Shown piece by piece: positions 54,326 to 62,171 of a DNA stretch of 64,000 bases. Every line of letters begins with the position of its first letter. The first letter of the stretch is position 1. Source of the stretch: an uncultured Methylocystaceae bacterium. Lineage in GTDB: Bacteria > Pseudomonadota > Alphaproteobacteria > Rhizobiales > Beijerinckiaceae. The DNA lies in NCBI GenBank assembly GCA_903870245.1, contig CAIQCB010000009.1, forward strand, positions 22,334 through 86,333, given 5' to 3'. Made by a program: the position numbers and the translations under genes. A model generated the notes under the pieces. The model was not told the origin of the DNA. It saw only the letters and a list, made by a program, of their open reading frames with translations, and did no database searches.

Positions 54326-54927
54326 TTATGCAATTTACTTTGCGCCATTCCAAAAGGGCAGGCCGATATTAAATCATTGTTGGAGGAGTAGCGCGACCCA
54401 GGCGAGTCTATAATTGCGAGTTCTTGGTGTTCATATTTTTGTAAACGCTTGCGAGCCTGTGGCATCAGTCCGGTTTGGCGGAAGTATTCTTGAAACATCA
54501 ACATTCCGGCAAGGCATTGAAATTCATCATCGGCTTAGATCGTTAGACGATGTTGGCGTGAGAGCCTTAAAAAACTATATTCCATGCTCATTAAATGATT
54601 GATCTCATATACCCTTTTTCGCCGAAGAGCTTGAGTAAAATGATAGTATATCAGACAGCGTCATAATGACATAAATCACGTCACGGCAATCATAAAAGTT
54701 GGAATCGCGCATGAAGTGACGCAACCGCAGCCCTCATGTAGCGGTGAGCGTGTGTAGCGCAAGATATATGACGATTCCTCCAGGCCGATTTAGAAGGCCA
54801 TGTCACTGGTTGCGTATTCAAGCGTATAAACGGACGGGCTGACAGGTCGCAATTAATCAGTGATTGTTGTAGAAGAGGCTCTTCAGCTCTACATGCGATT
54901 TATCTGGGAAAAAGGGAGAACAATCAG
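54326..54927. other. Long region without a supported gene
   Basis: 602 bp. A 62-codon plus frame (54414-54602) has no ribosome-binding site or recognisable sequence. A short GAAGAGG/CTCTTC palindrome lies near 54873. Nothing firm. Confidence 0.35.
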
Positions 54928-55449
54928 ATGGAGGACAATTTACGCGAAGAGTTTAAAAATGAATTACACAAGCAGTCTATCGAATTTAACAACAAAATTC
55001 TGGCTTTAAGTGAGGAAGTGAATAATCTGCAGAACGGCTATTCCATAATGAACAAGCGATATGTCGCCTCACTGGAAACATTGCATGAGCTCACGCTAAA
55101 ATCGGCAGAATCCGCGAAAAGATCCGCCAAAGCAGCTGAACTCGCCCGCGATGCGGCGAAGCATGCATCCGAGGTAGCCATAGAAGCAGGTCAAAGGCAC
55201 ATATCTCTGGCTGCTCAAAAATCGGCGATATCAGCTGCTTCCGCAGCTGAAGCCGCTACTGAGTCCGCCGCCGCCGCCGCCGCCGCCGCTGCTGCGGCTG
55301 CGTTGGCGGTATCGCATCAGGCAGAGGAGAGCGCGCATCGGGCCGCCCAGGAAGCGGCGAAAGCTACGGAGGAAGCTGCGAGAGCCGCAGCTGAAGCTGT
55401 AAAACTCTCGAACATCGCGGCAGACGCCGCAAATAAATCAAAAACCTGA
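54928..55449 (+). CDS. Alanine-rich coiled-coil protein
   Basis: 173 residues, ATG after AAAGGGAGAACAATCAG. The first 50 residues form a charged coiled coil (FKNELHKQSIEFNNKILALSEEVNNLQ). The rest is almost only Ala, Glu, Lys and Ser in heptad-like order, with a run of 12 alanines at about residues 114-125, from a GCC/GCT repeat that could slip. No signal peptide. Resembles colicin-tail or tropomyosin-like rods, but no family is assigned. Confidence 0.65.
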   Translation: MEDNLREEFKNELHKQSIEFNNKILALSEEVNNLQNGYSIMNKRYVASLETLHELTLKSAESAKRSAKAAELARDAAKHASEVAIEAGQRHISLAAQKSAISAASAAEAATESAAAAAAAAAAAALAVSHQAEESAHRAAQEAAKATEEAARAAAEAVKLSNIAADAANKSKT

Positions 55450-55470
55450 CGGCGCGCGTTAGGCCGTCAG
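55446..55470 (+). terminator. Hairpin at the stop of the Ala-rich gene
   Basis: 8-bp stem CTGACGGC/GCCGTCAG enclosing a 9-base loop. The stop codon TGA is inside the 5' arm. Weak as a terminator because no T-run follows. Confidence 0.45.
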
Positions 55471-55519
55471 CTAATCCCGGGCAATATTGGTTTTTAGTCC
55501 GTCGTCCCCAGATGCGGAA

Positions 55520-55921
55520 TCAGGCTGGGACAGAGTGCAATACAAAGATCGCAAGACAATGATTGCAAGACAATGATTGCAGGTCATCACGACGCCTGAA
55601 ACGATTTGTCGTTCCGATCGTTGCAAGCAAGTCCCCAGCGATCGCTGGGTTGAATAGCCCGTTCTGGAGAATGAGAATATTTTCTGCGAGAAGATTCTTG
55701 ATAAGGGGAGCAATGTCTCCGCGTTTCAGGAGGATCGATCCCAGCTGCTTGATCAGAGCTGTCCGTTCTTTATCCAGTTGGTTCGCACCCAATGCAATGT
55801 CTGGATCTGCATTCAGTCTTGCGATTTCATCTCAACGGGACGCATGTTTGGCCGCGTTGCAGGCGCGTCGTGCTTGAGCGCCTTGAGATACGGGCGAACT
55901 GGCGGGATCAAATTTTACCCC
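55520..55921 (-). pseudogene. Decayed gene next to tRNA-Gly, in-frame TGA
   Basis: On the minus strand one frame gives coherent protein on both sides of a TGA at 55832-55834: before it VKFDPASSPVSQGAQARRAC and NAAKHASR, after it DEIARLNADPDIALGANQLD and KERTALIKQLGSILLKRGD. The 5' end is cut by a TAG just upstream and has no start. The 3' end runs into a 14-bp tandem repeat. A small phage-type protein is possible, but I do not recognise the family. Confidence 0.45.
55551..55578. repeat. 14-bp tandem duplication
   Basis: GCAAGACAATGATT occurs twice head to tail, followed by a partial third copy (GCAG), at the end of the decayed gene. Confidence 0.85.
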
Positions 55922-55986
55922 CTATCCGCCACCACCAATCTTTTCGCAATTGAATCGCGCCGCCGGCAAGGTTAGTGTGGAGTGGC

Positions 55987-56061
55987 GCGGGCGTAGTTCA
56001 GTGGTAGAACGACAGCTTCCCAAGCTGTATGTCGAGGGTTCGATTCCCTTCGCCCGCTCCA
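55987..56061 (+). tRNA. tRNA-Gly (anticodon TCC)
   Basis: 75-nt cloverleaf: acceptor GCGGGCG with CGCCCGC, D-arm GTTCAGTGGTAGAAC, anticodon stem-loop CAGCT-TCC-AAGCTG, T-arm GAGGGTTCGATTCCCTT and encoded CCA. Confidence 0.97.
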
Positions 56062-56388
56062 ATTTTCAATAGCTTACATACATATTTATGGATTCGCGGT
56101 TCACGCGTCGCTCGCATTTGTTTCTTAATTGTTCCCCGTGATTAGGTTGCAAGGTTACGGCTCGGCGCGACCGTTCGAGGGCGCAGTTACGGATATGTCA
56201 GAGCGTCGGCTTCCCTTTCCCGAAGTTAACGACTGACGGAACGGCGTTTGAATTTGCGCCTTCGTGTCTCGTAAGGGGCCATAATCACCGGGGCGCTTGG
56301 TCCCCCCTGTGTGAATGCAACCCGTCCCTTTAAACTTATAGCTCAAGTATTACACCGGAGCTTTAGGGCCGATGTTTAGCCTCATTGG
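56062..56388. other. Region after tRNA-Gly without a supported gene
   Basis: 327 bp between tRNA-Gly and the converging DJ-1-like gene. Short minus-strand frames only. No second copy of the tRNA 3' end (attachment repeat) is visible. Confidence 0.4.
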
Positions 56389-57060
56389 TCAAGCGTATTC
56401 GAGATCGTCTCGGTATCCTTCATAGGCTTTCTCATATTCCATGATCCGGGCGACTTCCCGGATGAAATCTTCGTCTCGACCTGCGCGTCGTAGAAGGTGG
56501 AATCCCATTTCCATTCCAGATGCGATGCCGCCAGCGGTGACAATCCTTCCACTATCCACGACACGGGCGCGGCTAATTCGGCAATGAGGAGCAATTTCTG
56601 CGAGCCGGTCGATGGGAACTTTTCCGAGGTTGGATGCTTCAAGCCGATCGGGCTCCTTGCGATTGGTTGCCGCTATACCGTCGAGCAATCCCATCTTTCC
56701 GTATATCCACGATCCTGTGCAAACGCTCGTGATAAGGCATGACGTCGGTAATGAGCGGATGTAGGCATGAAGGCGTTTGTTATGCGTTTCCTGCCGTGTG
56801 CCGAAGCCGCCAGGGATCAAGAATGCGTCAATGTCAGGTTCATCGCTAAATGAGTAATTGGGAACGACGGTGAAGCCTGCCTGAGTCTGAACCGGCCTCA
56901 TCGCATCTGCAATCATGAATGCGTCGAGTTCCGGGTCGAGCCGGCGTGCGACTGAAAATACGCCGTATGGCGCGGCGAAGTCGACAATCTCGGCGTCCTT
57001 GAAAACGTAGACGCCAAGACGAAATCCGTTAATCCGTGGATAAGTCTTTTGAGATTGCAT
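56389..57060 (-). CDS. DJ-1/PfpI family protein (isonitrile hydratase-like)
   Basis: 223 residues. Glutamine-amidotransferase-like fold with the nucleophilic Cys in the elbow TSVCTGSW (C114) and the partnering acidic residue in FKDAEIVDFAAPYGVF (E24). GGIASGMEMGFHLL is typical of the isonitrile hydratase/AraC-N-terminal branch. There is no DNA-binding domain, so it is an enzyme rather than a GATase1 regulator. Substrate not known. Confidence 0.88.
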   Translation of the reverse strand: MQSQKTYPRINGFRLGVYVFKDAEIVDFAAPYGVFSVARRLDPELDAFMIADAMRPVQTQAGFTVVPNYSFSDEPDIDAFLIPGGFGTRQETHNKRLHAYIRSLPTSCLITSVCTGSWIYGKMGLLDGIAATNRKEPDRLEASNLGKVPIDRLAEIAPHCRISRARVVDSGRIVTAGGIASGMEMGFHLLRRAGRDEDFIREVARIMEYEKAYEGYRDDLEYA

Positions 57061-57260
57061 TAGAGGCTCCTCTATACGGACCGTATAGAATGCGCTCTAT
57101 TCCTCTATATTTCCGCTCGCAAGGCAAGATAGGCGATGCTTGTAAAATCCGGGGGCCGGGCTTATTCCCGGGTTCCATATCCGGCGTTAGATGCCCGTCG
57201 CCCTCTGCGGTTCCGACTGTTCCCTTGCCCTGTGGTTCATAGGACTTTTAAGCTTTTCAC

Positions 57261-57509
57261 ATGACCTCCACGCCGCCCGCAGATTACGAAGCGCTGTCCC
57301 GTAAGGCGTCGCGATTTCTCGGCCCCGAACAGCTTTCGGCGCTGGCGCCCTCTCAACGCGCGCTGCTCGCCTTCCTTCTTAATGAATTGCTTGAAACGCG
57401 CGGCGCACTGGCGGAAGTGTCGCTGGACGACGTGCGAATGATTTTCGAGCGCGTCGCCGGTTTTCCGCCTGTCGTGCGCGAAACAGGGGCCGCCGATGAC
57501 CTCTCCTGA
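57261..57509 (+). CDS. Small conserved-type protein of unknown function
   Basis: 82 residues, mostly helical (DYEALSRKASRFLGPEQLSAL, LLAFLLNELLETRGALAE). No signal or membrane segment. It overlaps the VanZ-like gene by 14 bp, so the two are probably coexpressed. No family recognised. Confidence 0.6.
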   Translation: MTSTPPADYEALSRKASRFLGPEQLSALAPSQRALLAFLLNELLETRGALAEVSLDDVRMIFERVAGFPPVVRETGAADDLS

Positions 57510-57882
57510 TCTCGTCCTTGCGTGGCGGCGCCTTCGACCCTGGTTTCGCGCCGCCGCCTGGTTTTGTCTCGGCGTCATCGTGGTTTTGTCGCTGGTTCCC
57601 GGCTCCGAACGACCGCAGACCGGTTACCCGGGCAAGATCGAGCATATGATCGCCTATGCCGGCGCAGGCCTCTTCGCAGCTTTGGGCTATGAGCGGTCGC
57701 GGTCCCGGCGGACCTACTGGGCTCTCGCCGCAGCCTTGAGCTTCTTGCTCGAATATCTTCAGCATTTCTCGCCGGGACGCAGTCCCAACATACTCGACGC
57801 CGTGGCCAGCTCGTTCGGCTTGACAGCAGGAATGGCGCTTGGCGCGTCGCTATTGGCCCTTTTCGTCTCGCGGCCCGAATAA
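57496..57882 (+). CDS. VanZ-like membrane protein
   Basis: 128 residues with four hydrophobic helices: AWFCLGVIVVLSLVPG, the conserved KIEHMIAYAGAGLFAALGY, then LAAALSFLLEYLQHFSPGRSPNILD and a C-terminal helix. The H-x-x-Y and E-x-x-Q residues and the RS-x-x-x-D motif match the VanZ family. The role is unknown outside teicoplanin resistance. A terminator follows. Confidence 0.85.
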   Translation: MTSPDLVLAWRRLRPWFRAAAWFCLGVIVVLSLVPGSERPQTGYPGKIEHMIAYAGAGLFAALGYERSRSRRTYWALAAALSFLLEYLQHFSPGRSPNILDAVASSFGLTAGMALGASLLALFVSRPE

Positions 57883-57945
57883 GCCGCGCCGCGGGAGCAG
57901 GACGCCGGGCGCGACGGGTTCGGAACCGATCGCTACAGCAACGAA

Positions 57946-57971
57946 AAAAGCCGGGCAGGAGCCCGGCTTTT
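57946..57971. terminator. Bidirectional rho-independent terminator
   Basis: AAAAGCCGGGC-AGGA-GCCCGGCTTTT: an 11-bp stem with A- and T-runs on both sides, between the converging VanZ-like and rpsI genes. It can serve both strands. Confidence 0.9.
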
Positions 57972-57996
57972 TTTTGTTGTGACAATGTGTCGACGA

Positions 57997-58467
57997 TCAG
58001 CGCTTCGAGAACTGGAAGCTGCGGCGAGCTTTGCGCTTGCCGTATTTCTTGCGCTCGACGACGCGGGAGTCGCGGGTCAGGAACCCTTCGCGCTTCAGCG
58101 GCGAGCGCAGCTCCGGCTCGAAGTTGGTCAAGGCCTTGGCCAGACCGTGACGCACCGCGCCGGCCTGACCCGAAAGGCCGCCGCCGGCGACCGAGACGAT
58201 CAGATCGTATTGGCCGAGGCGCTTGGCGACCGCCAGCGGCTGCTGGAGGATCATGCGGAGCACGGGGCGTGCGAAATAGGTTTCGACGTCGCGGCCATTA
58301 ACGGTGATCTTGCCGGCGCCCGGCTTGATCCACACGCGCGCGACGGCGTTCTTGCGCTTGCCGGTGGCGTAGGCGCGGCCATACTTGTCGAGCTTCTGGA
58401 CATAACGCGGCGCCTCGACGACGGCGGCCTGCTGAAGGTCGGAGAGAGCGGAAAGGGTCTCGGCCAT
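57997..58467 (-). CDS. rpsI: Ribosomal protein S9
   Basis: 30S subunit protein, 156 residues. An alphaproteobacterial N-terminal extension precedes the core ([37 protein letters not shown]), and the tail [18 protein letters not shown] reaches the P site. It lies 2 bp downstream of rplM, the standard order. Confidence 0.98.
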   Translation of the reverse strand: MAETLSALSDLQQAAVVEAPRYVQKLDKYGRAYATGKRKNAVARVWIKPGAGKITVNGRDVETYFARPVLRMILQQPLAVAKRLGQYDLIVSVAGGGLSGQAGAVRHGLAKALTNFEPELRSPLKREGFLTRDSRVVERKKYGKRKARRSFQFSKR

Positions 58468-58469
58468 GG

Positions 58470-58940
58470 TCAGGCGCTCCGGGCGTTCTTGGCGTTAAGG
58501 GCGGCGACGTCGAGCGTCTGCGGGTTTTGCGCGGCGTGCGGGTGTTCGGCGCCCTTGTAGACGCGCAGATTGCCGAGCTGCTGGCGGCCGAGCGGGCCGC
58601 GCGGCAACATGCGCTGCACAGCCTTTTCGAGCACGCGCTCCGGGAAGCGTCCCTCAAGAATGAACTTGGCCGAGCGTTCCTTGATGCCGCCGGGGTAGCC
58701 GGTGTGATGGTGATAAACCTTCTGGTCGCGCTTGCGGCCGGTCAGCACAACCTTGTCGGCGTTAATAACGACAATATTGTCGCCATCATCCATGTGCGGG
58801 GTGAATGTGGCCTTGTGCTTGCCGCGCAGACGCAGCGCGATCAGCGAGGCGAGGCGGCCGACGACGAGCCCGGAGGCGTCGATCAGTAGCCATTTCTTTT
58901 CGATATCGGCGGGCTTCGCCGAATAGGTCTTGCCAAACAT
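58470..58940 (-). CDS. rplM: Ribosomal protein L13
   Basis: 50S assembly protein, 156 residues: [18 protein letters not shown] at the start, [33 protein letters not shown] in the middle and [24 protein letters not shown]. First gene of the rplM-rpsI operon. Confidence 0.98.
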   Translation of the reverse strand: MFGKTYSAKPADIEKKWLLIDASGLVVGRLASLIALRLRGKHKATFTPHMDDGDNIVVINADKVVLTGRKRDQKVYHHHTGYPGGIKERSAKFILEGRFPERVLEKAVQRMLPRGPLGRQQLGNLRVYKGAEHPHAAQNPQTLDVAALNAKNARSA

Positions 58941-59063
58941 GGGATGAGTTTCCGTTGAACGAATGTCCGGATAGGGGTGGGATAAACCAGACGGGCAGGG
59001 GGGTCAAGCAGTTTTGGGAAGGGATTTGCCGGAAAATGATATTAAAAAGATATATTTATGATT

Positions 59064-59089
59064 AGCGGTATTATATTACCGCTTTTTTT
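59064..59089 (+). terminator. Terminator without an obvious gene
   Basis: AGCGGTA-TTATAT-TACCGCT followed by a T7 run on the plus strand. All neighbouring genes are on the minus strand, so no plus-strand transcript for it to stop is known. A small RNA is one explanation. Confidence 0.6.
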
Positions 59090-59118
59090 CGATCCAGATT
59101 TGCGGGCTCACACTCTCT

Positions 59119-59158
59119 GTCCAATCTGGCGAGGCCGGGTCCAATCTGGCGAGGCCGG
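59119..59158. repeat. 20-bp tandem duplication
   Basis: GTCCAATCTGGCGAGGCCGG occurs twice head to tail. A second short repeat, TGGTCGTCTTG, occurs at 59241-59251 and 59257-59267. Confidence 0.9.
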
Positions 59159-59294
59159 AAGTCGGACAAAGCGAGGCTCAGACAACCTCTAGCGTCAGCC
59201 AGACGAGTTACTAGGGGATCTTCTTAAGAGCGGCAGCAGATGGTCGTCTTGCAGGGTGGTCGTCTTGAATAGGGGAGCTTGGCGCGCCCGATCG

Positions 59295-59741
59295 TCATTT
59301 CAGGCCCGGGACGGTTAAAGCGCTCCTGTCCGGTTGAGAGATTTCGAGCGGCTCGGGAATCTTTTTCGCAAGCCATGTCGCCTTACCGTCGGACTCACTG
59401 GCGCCGTTGCATTCCATCACCCCAGAAAGGGGATCGCCAGTATCCTGCGGCGTTCCTTTGATCCTGTAGGCGCATTTGGGCTCCTCGCCCACGGTCTCGC
59501 GGTCGAAAACGATCTCCTCGTTCTCGTGCTTGCCAGTAAGAAAAAAGGTTGTTCGATTGCCTTCGGCGTCGAACATTTCGGCGAAGGCCGTCAGCTCTTC
59601 TCCTTTGGTCTCAATAGTCCAGACCCCGTGCGGCTCCCCGACCAGACCTTCGGAGACGCTCCATCTCTCCTGCGAGGCGTTGGCTGCCGAGGTAAGCGCG
59701 CAAACGGCAAGTAGGACGATAGCAAAGAGTTTCCGGATCAT
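59295..59741 (-). CDS. Exported protein of unknown function
   Basis: 148 residues. The signal peptide (KLFAIVLLAVCALTSAANA) is followed by a beta-rich domain (GVWTIETKGEELTAFAEMFDAEGNRTTFFLTGKHENEEIVFDRE is split over two strands) with two cysteines, in KCAYRIKG and VMECNG. No family recognised. It is 55 bp downstream of the TadG-type gene on the same strand. Confidence 0.7.
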   Translation of the reverse strand: MIRKLFAIVLLAVCALTSAANASQERWSVSEGLVGEPHGVWTIETKGEELTAFAEMFDAEGNRTTFFLTGKHENEEIVFDRETVGEEPKCAYRIKGTPQDTGDPLSGVMECNGASESDGKATWLAKKIPEPLEISQPDRSALTVPGLK

Positions 59742-59796
59742 GGGCGCTATCCCGTTTGATGTTCGAATGAGCTTTTCTTCACAAAGGAACCGCCGC

Positions 59797-61614
59797 TCAT
59801 TTAATCAGCCGTAGTCGTGTCTGGTTGTTTCCAATATTCTGGAAAGCTCCTGCAAGCGCTGCGGCGTCGACGGCGTCGAAATAGCTCTTGGAATCGCTGG
59901 CGCAGTCTTTCAGGGTGTTGAGCGTATCGCTATCGTTCACCGTGAAGGCGATCGTGTAAATTTTAATGCCTTTCGACTTGATGTTCGTGCAGATCTTCGC
60001 CAGCTTGGCGTTGGCGGCGGCGCGATCTGTTTTTTCGTGCAGACCAAGGGCATCGTAGGAGGCGGATTTTGTGCTGTAGCCGTCAGTCATCAGGATGATG
60101 GATTTGTTCACATAGTCATAGGGGCAACCCGGAGCGTTGTAGTTCCAGAAATTATAATCCGGAAGGCCCCATGTTTTGAGTTTGTTCAAGAGGCTTTCGG
60201 GAGAGAGTGGCAGTCCGCATCGCGTTACGGTGTATCCATCTTTAATATATTTATCGTAGTCAGATTTAGGCATCCATTCGGTTGACGATTCATACCAGCC
60301 TGCAACAGGCTTTTCAGGTGAAAGAACCCTCCAGGCCCACAGAAGTCCGGGCGCAATATATGTGGAGCCGTCGAAAACAATATTATCCAACTGATTATAT
60401 AAATTAGCTTCGGCATTTCTATAGTAAGTATAGACCGTCTTGCCCTGGTTCAGATAGGTTATCAGGTAATTTGCCGACAAATAAGCGATAGGCACATTCG
60501 GACAGGCGACGGAAAAGACGGCGGGAACTTTATTGTTTTCATCGGCGCGATCTATTACATCCGATGTAGAATCGCGCGAGCCGACGCAACCCTTCCAGGG
60601 CGTGACAATCTCATATGCGGCGTTGCATCCACCCGGCGTTGTTGTTGTTTGGAGGGTGCCTGTGCCCACACAAACCTCTTTGTCGCAGGCATAATCCTCC
60701 GTGCCGGAGCATTCGGTGCCGGTACAGGCGTAATTCTCCCCATCCTTGGTGCATGTTTTCGAGACTGTCGTGCACTTGGGTCTCTGGCATGTAGTAGAGA
60801 CGTTGCTACATTTCTCAATCTCTTTGGTTTCAGTTTTGGCGTCCCAGCAGACTTTTGGAAATTTCTGCACGATATCATCGGTGCTGGTCAGCCATGATAC
60901 GCCAATGGGAAGAGCCCGCCAAAAATATTTATTGCCAACATTCACATAATCATTGAAGGGCACCAGCGCCACCTTGACATTCGGGTTCGGCAGACCAGTC
61001 GAGTAATTCATCACCTTTTTGATGAAGTCTTTCGCCGCGGCCAGCGCGGCCTCCTTGCGTCCCTTGAAATTCATCGAGAAGGTCGTATCGAAGGCGATGG
61101 CGATCTCCTGCATCTTGCCGCCCTCGCCGATCGCGGCGGTGGCCGACGCCGAAATGTTTATCTTGTCGATGCCCGCCAATGCGAGCAGGTAAGTTTGCGC
61201 CGGAGTCGAAACATTGAGGGTCAGCGTCCCGTTCTGCCAATCCGGAGTGGCGTTTGTCGTGATTTGAAAAGATTTGTCAGGATTAAAATTTTGCTCGATG
61301 TAATTACTGGCGACATCTTTATAGGCTCCGGAGGAGCCAAGTGTTGAAACTTCACCAGACCCATATTCAGCTCCGCCTGCATTAGTAATGTAATTTGGAT
61401 TTATTTTAGCGCTCTGGGCCGCCGCCAGCGCCGCCAGCGCCGCTGAGTCTGTCGCCTGCTGAAGCCTTGTGCGCAAGGCCATGATTCGAGCGTAATCAAT
61501 TGCGCCGCCAAGGCTCAGAAGGATCGGAACCATCGCCAGCGCCGTCATGATCGCCACTGCACCGCGGCGGTCGGCGCGGAAATGTCTCAGGCGGGAAATC
61601 AATTTAGTCATCAT
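59797..61614 (-). CDS. TadG-type pilus/von Willebrand factor A protein with a Cys-rich insertion
   Basis: 605 residues from ATG 61614 (61611 is equally possible). The TadE/G-like N-terminus (RRGAVAIMTALAMVPILLSLGGAIDYA) anchors it in the inner membrane. The vWA domain starts at IAIAFDTTFSMNFKG with a MIDAS D-x-T-x-S and resumes with SIILMTDGYSTKSAS to the C-terminus. Between them lies an insertion with 11 cysteines in about 85 residues (CSNVSTTC, CTTVSKTC, ACTGTECSG, ACDKEVCVG). No other tad gene is nearby. The protein may be a solitary adhesin or sensor. Confidence 0.85.
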   Translation of the reverse strand: MMTKLISRLRHFRADRRGAVAIMTALAMVPILLSLGGAIDYARIMALRTRLQQATDSAALAALAAAQSAKINPNYITNAGGAEYGSGEVSTLGSSGAYKDVASNYIEQNFNPDKSFQITTNATPDWQNGTLTLNVSTPAQTYLLALAGIDKINISASATAAIGEGGKMQEIAIAFDTTFSMNFKGRKEAALAAAKDFIKKVMNYSTGLPNPNVKVALVPFNDYVNVGNKYFWRALPIGVSWLTSTDDIVQKFPKVCWDAKTETKEIEKCSNVSTTCQRPKCTTVSKTCTKDGENYACTGTECSGTEDYACDKEVCVGTGTLQTTTTPGGCNAAYEIVTPWKGCVGSRDSTSDVIDRADENNKVPAVFSVACPNVPIAYLSANYLITYLNQGKTVYTYYRNAEANLYNQLDNIVFDGSTYIAPGLLWAWRVLSPEKPVAGWYESSTEWMPKSDYDKYIKDGYTVTRCGLPLSPESLLNKLKTWGLPDYNFWNYNAPGCPYDYVNKSIILMTDGYSTKSASYDALGLHEKTDRAAANAKLAKICTNIKSKGIKIYTIAFTVNDSDTLNTLKDCASDSKSYFDAVDAAALAGAFQNIGNNQTRLRLIK

Positions 61615-62171
61615 CCAAGTCGTTCCCAAGCGAAGCGATCACACGATTGTCATTTTGATGTTTACATAGTCCCATATCTCAAGCTTGAGCGCAACTGTAA
61701 TGTGTTTCCGAAGGATATGGCGCCAGATCGGAAATAGACTGGTCGGATAGGGCAGGAGCCTTGCCGCGAACTGTTGCTCTGCGGCCACACCTTCTGCGTA
61801 ATCGAGCTAACAGGGCCGTTTTTTTTGCCCTTTATCAAAATAGTTCAGCTTCCGGTTTCAATTTCGCCATAGACTTAACCATGGCTATGGCTCCATGCGG
61901 CCTGCGCCATCGTTAGGTTCGAGGATTTTCAAATGATTTTTTGGCCAGGTTATCTTTCGCCGCCTTCGCCTCGGGGCGTTGCGTATGGCGTCGGTTGCGC
62001 CGCGATGGGCGAAAACCGTTGCGCATCGGCAACAAACAGCGCGAAAGCGGTTCGCCTAAGGCGATTATCGCTTTATTTGAATGACAACATCATTGTTTTT
62101 CTGGATATGTTTCGATTCTGGCCCAGTCACCGTTCGTCATGGCCGCGCCTAGTTTTTCCGGGAGCCGGCGC
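61615..62171. other. Upstream region of the autotransporter
   Basis: 557 bp between divergently read genes. An 80-codon frame (61933-62175) overlaps the autotransporter start by ATGA but has no ribosome-binding site or recognisable protein. I leave it uncalled. Promoters for both flanking genes are expected here. Confidence 0.4.

Larger units (their letters stand above)
58941..59294. other. Intergenic region upstream of rplM
   Basis: 354 bp without a gene. It contains the rplM leader, an isolated terminator (59064-59089) and two short tandem repeats. Confidence 0.5.
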
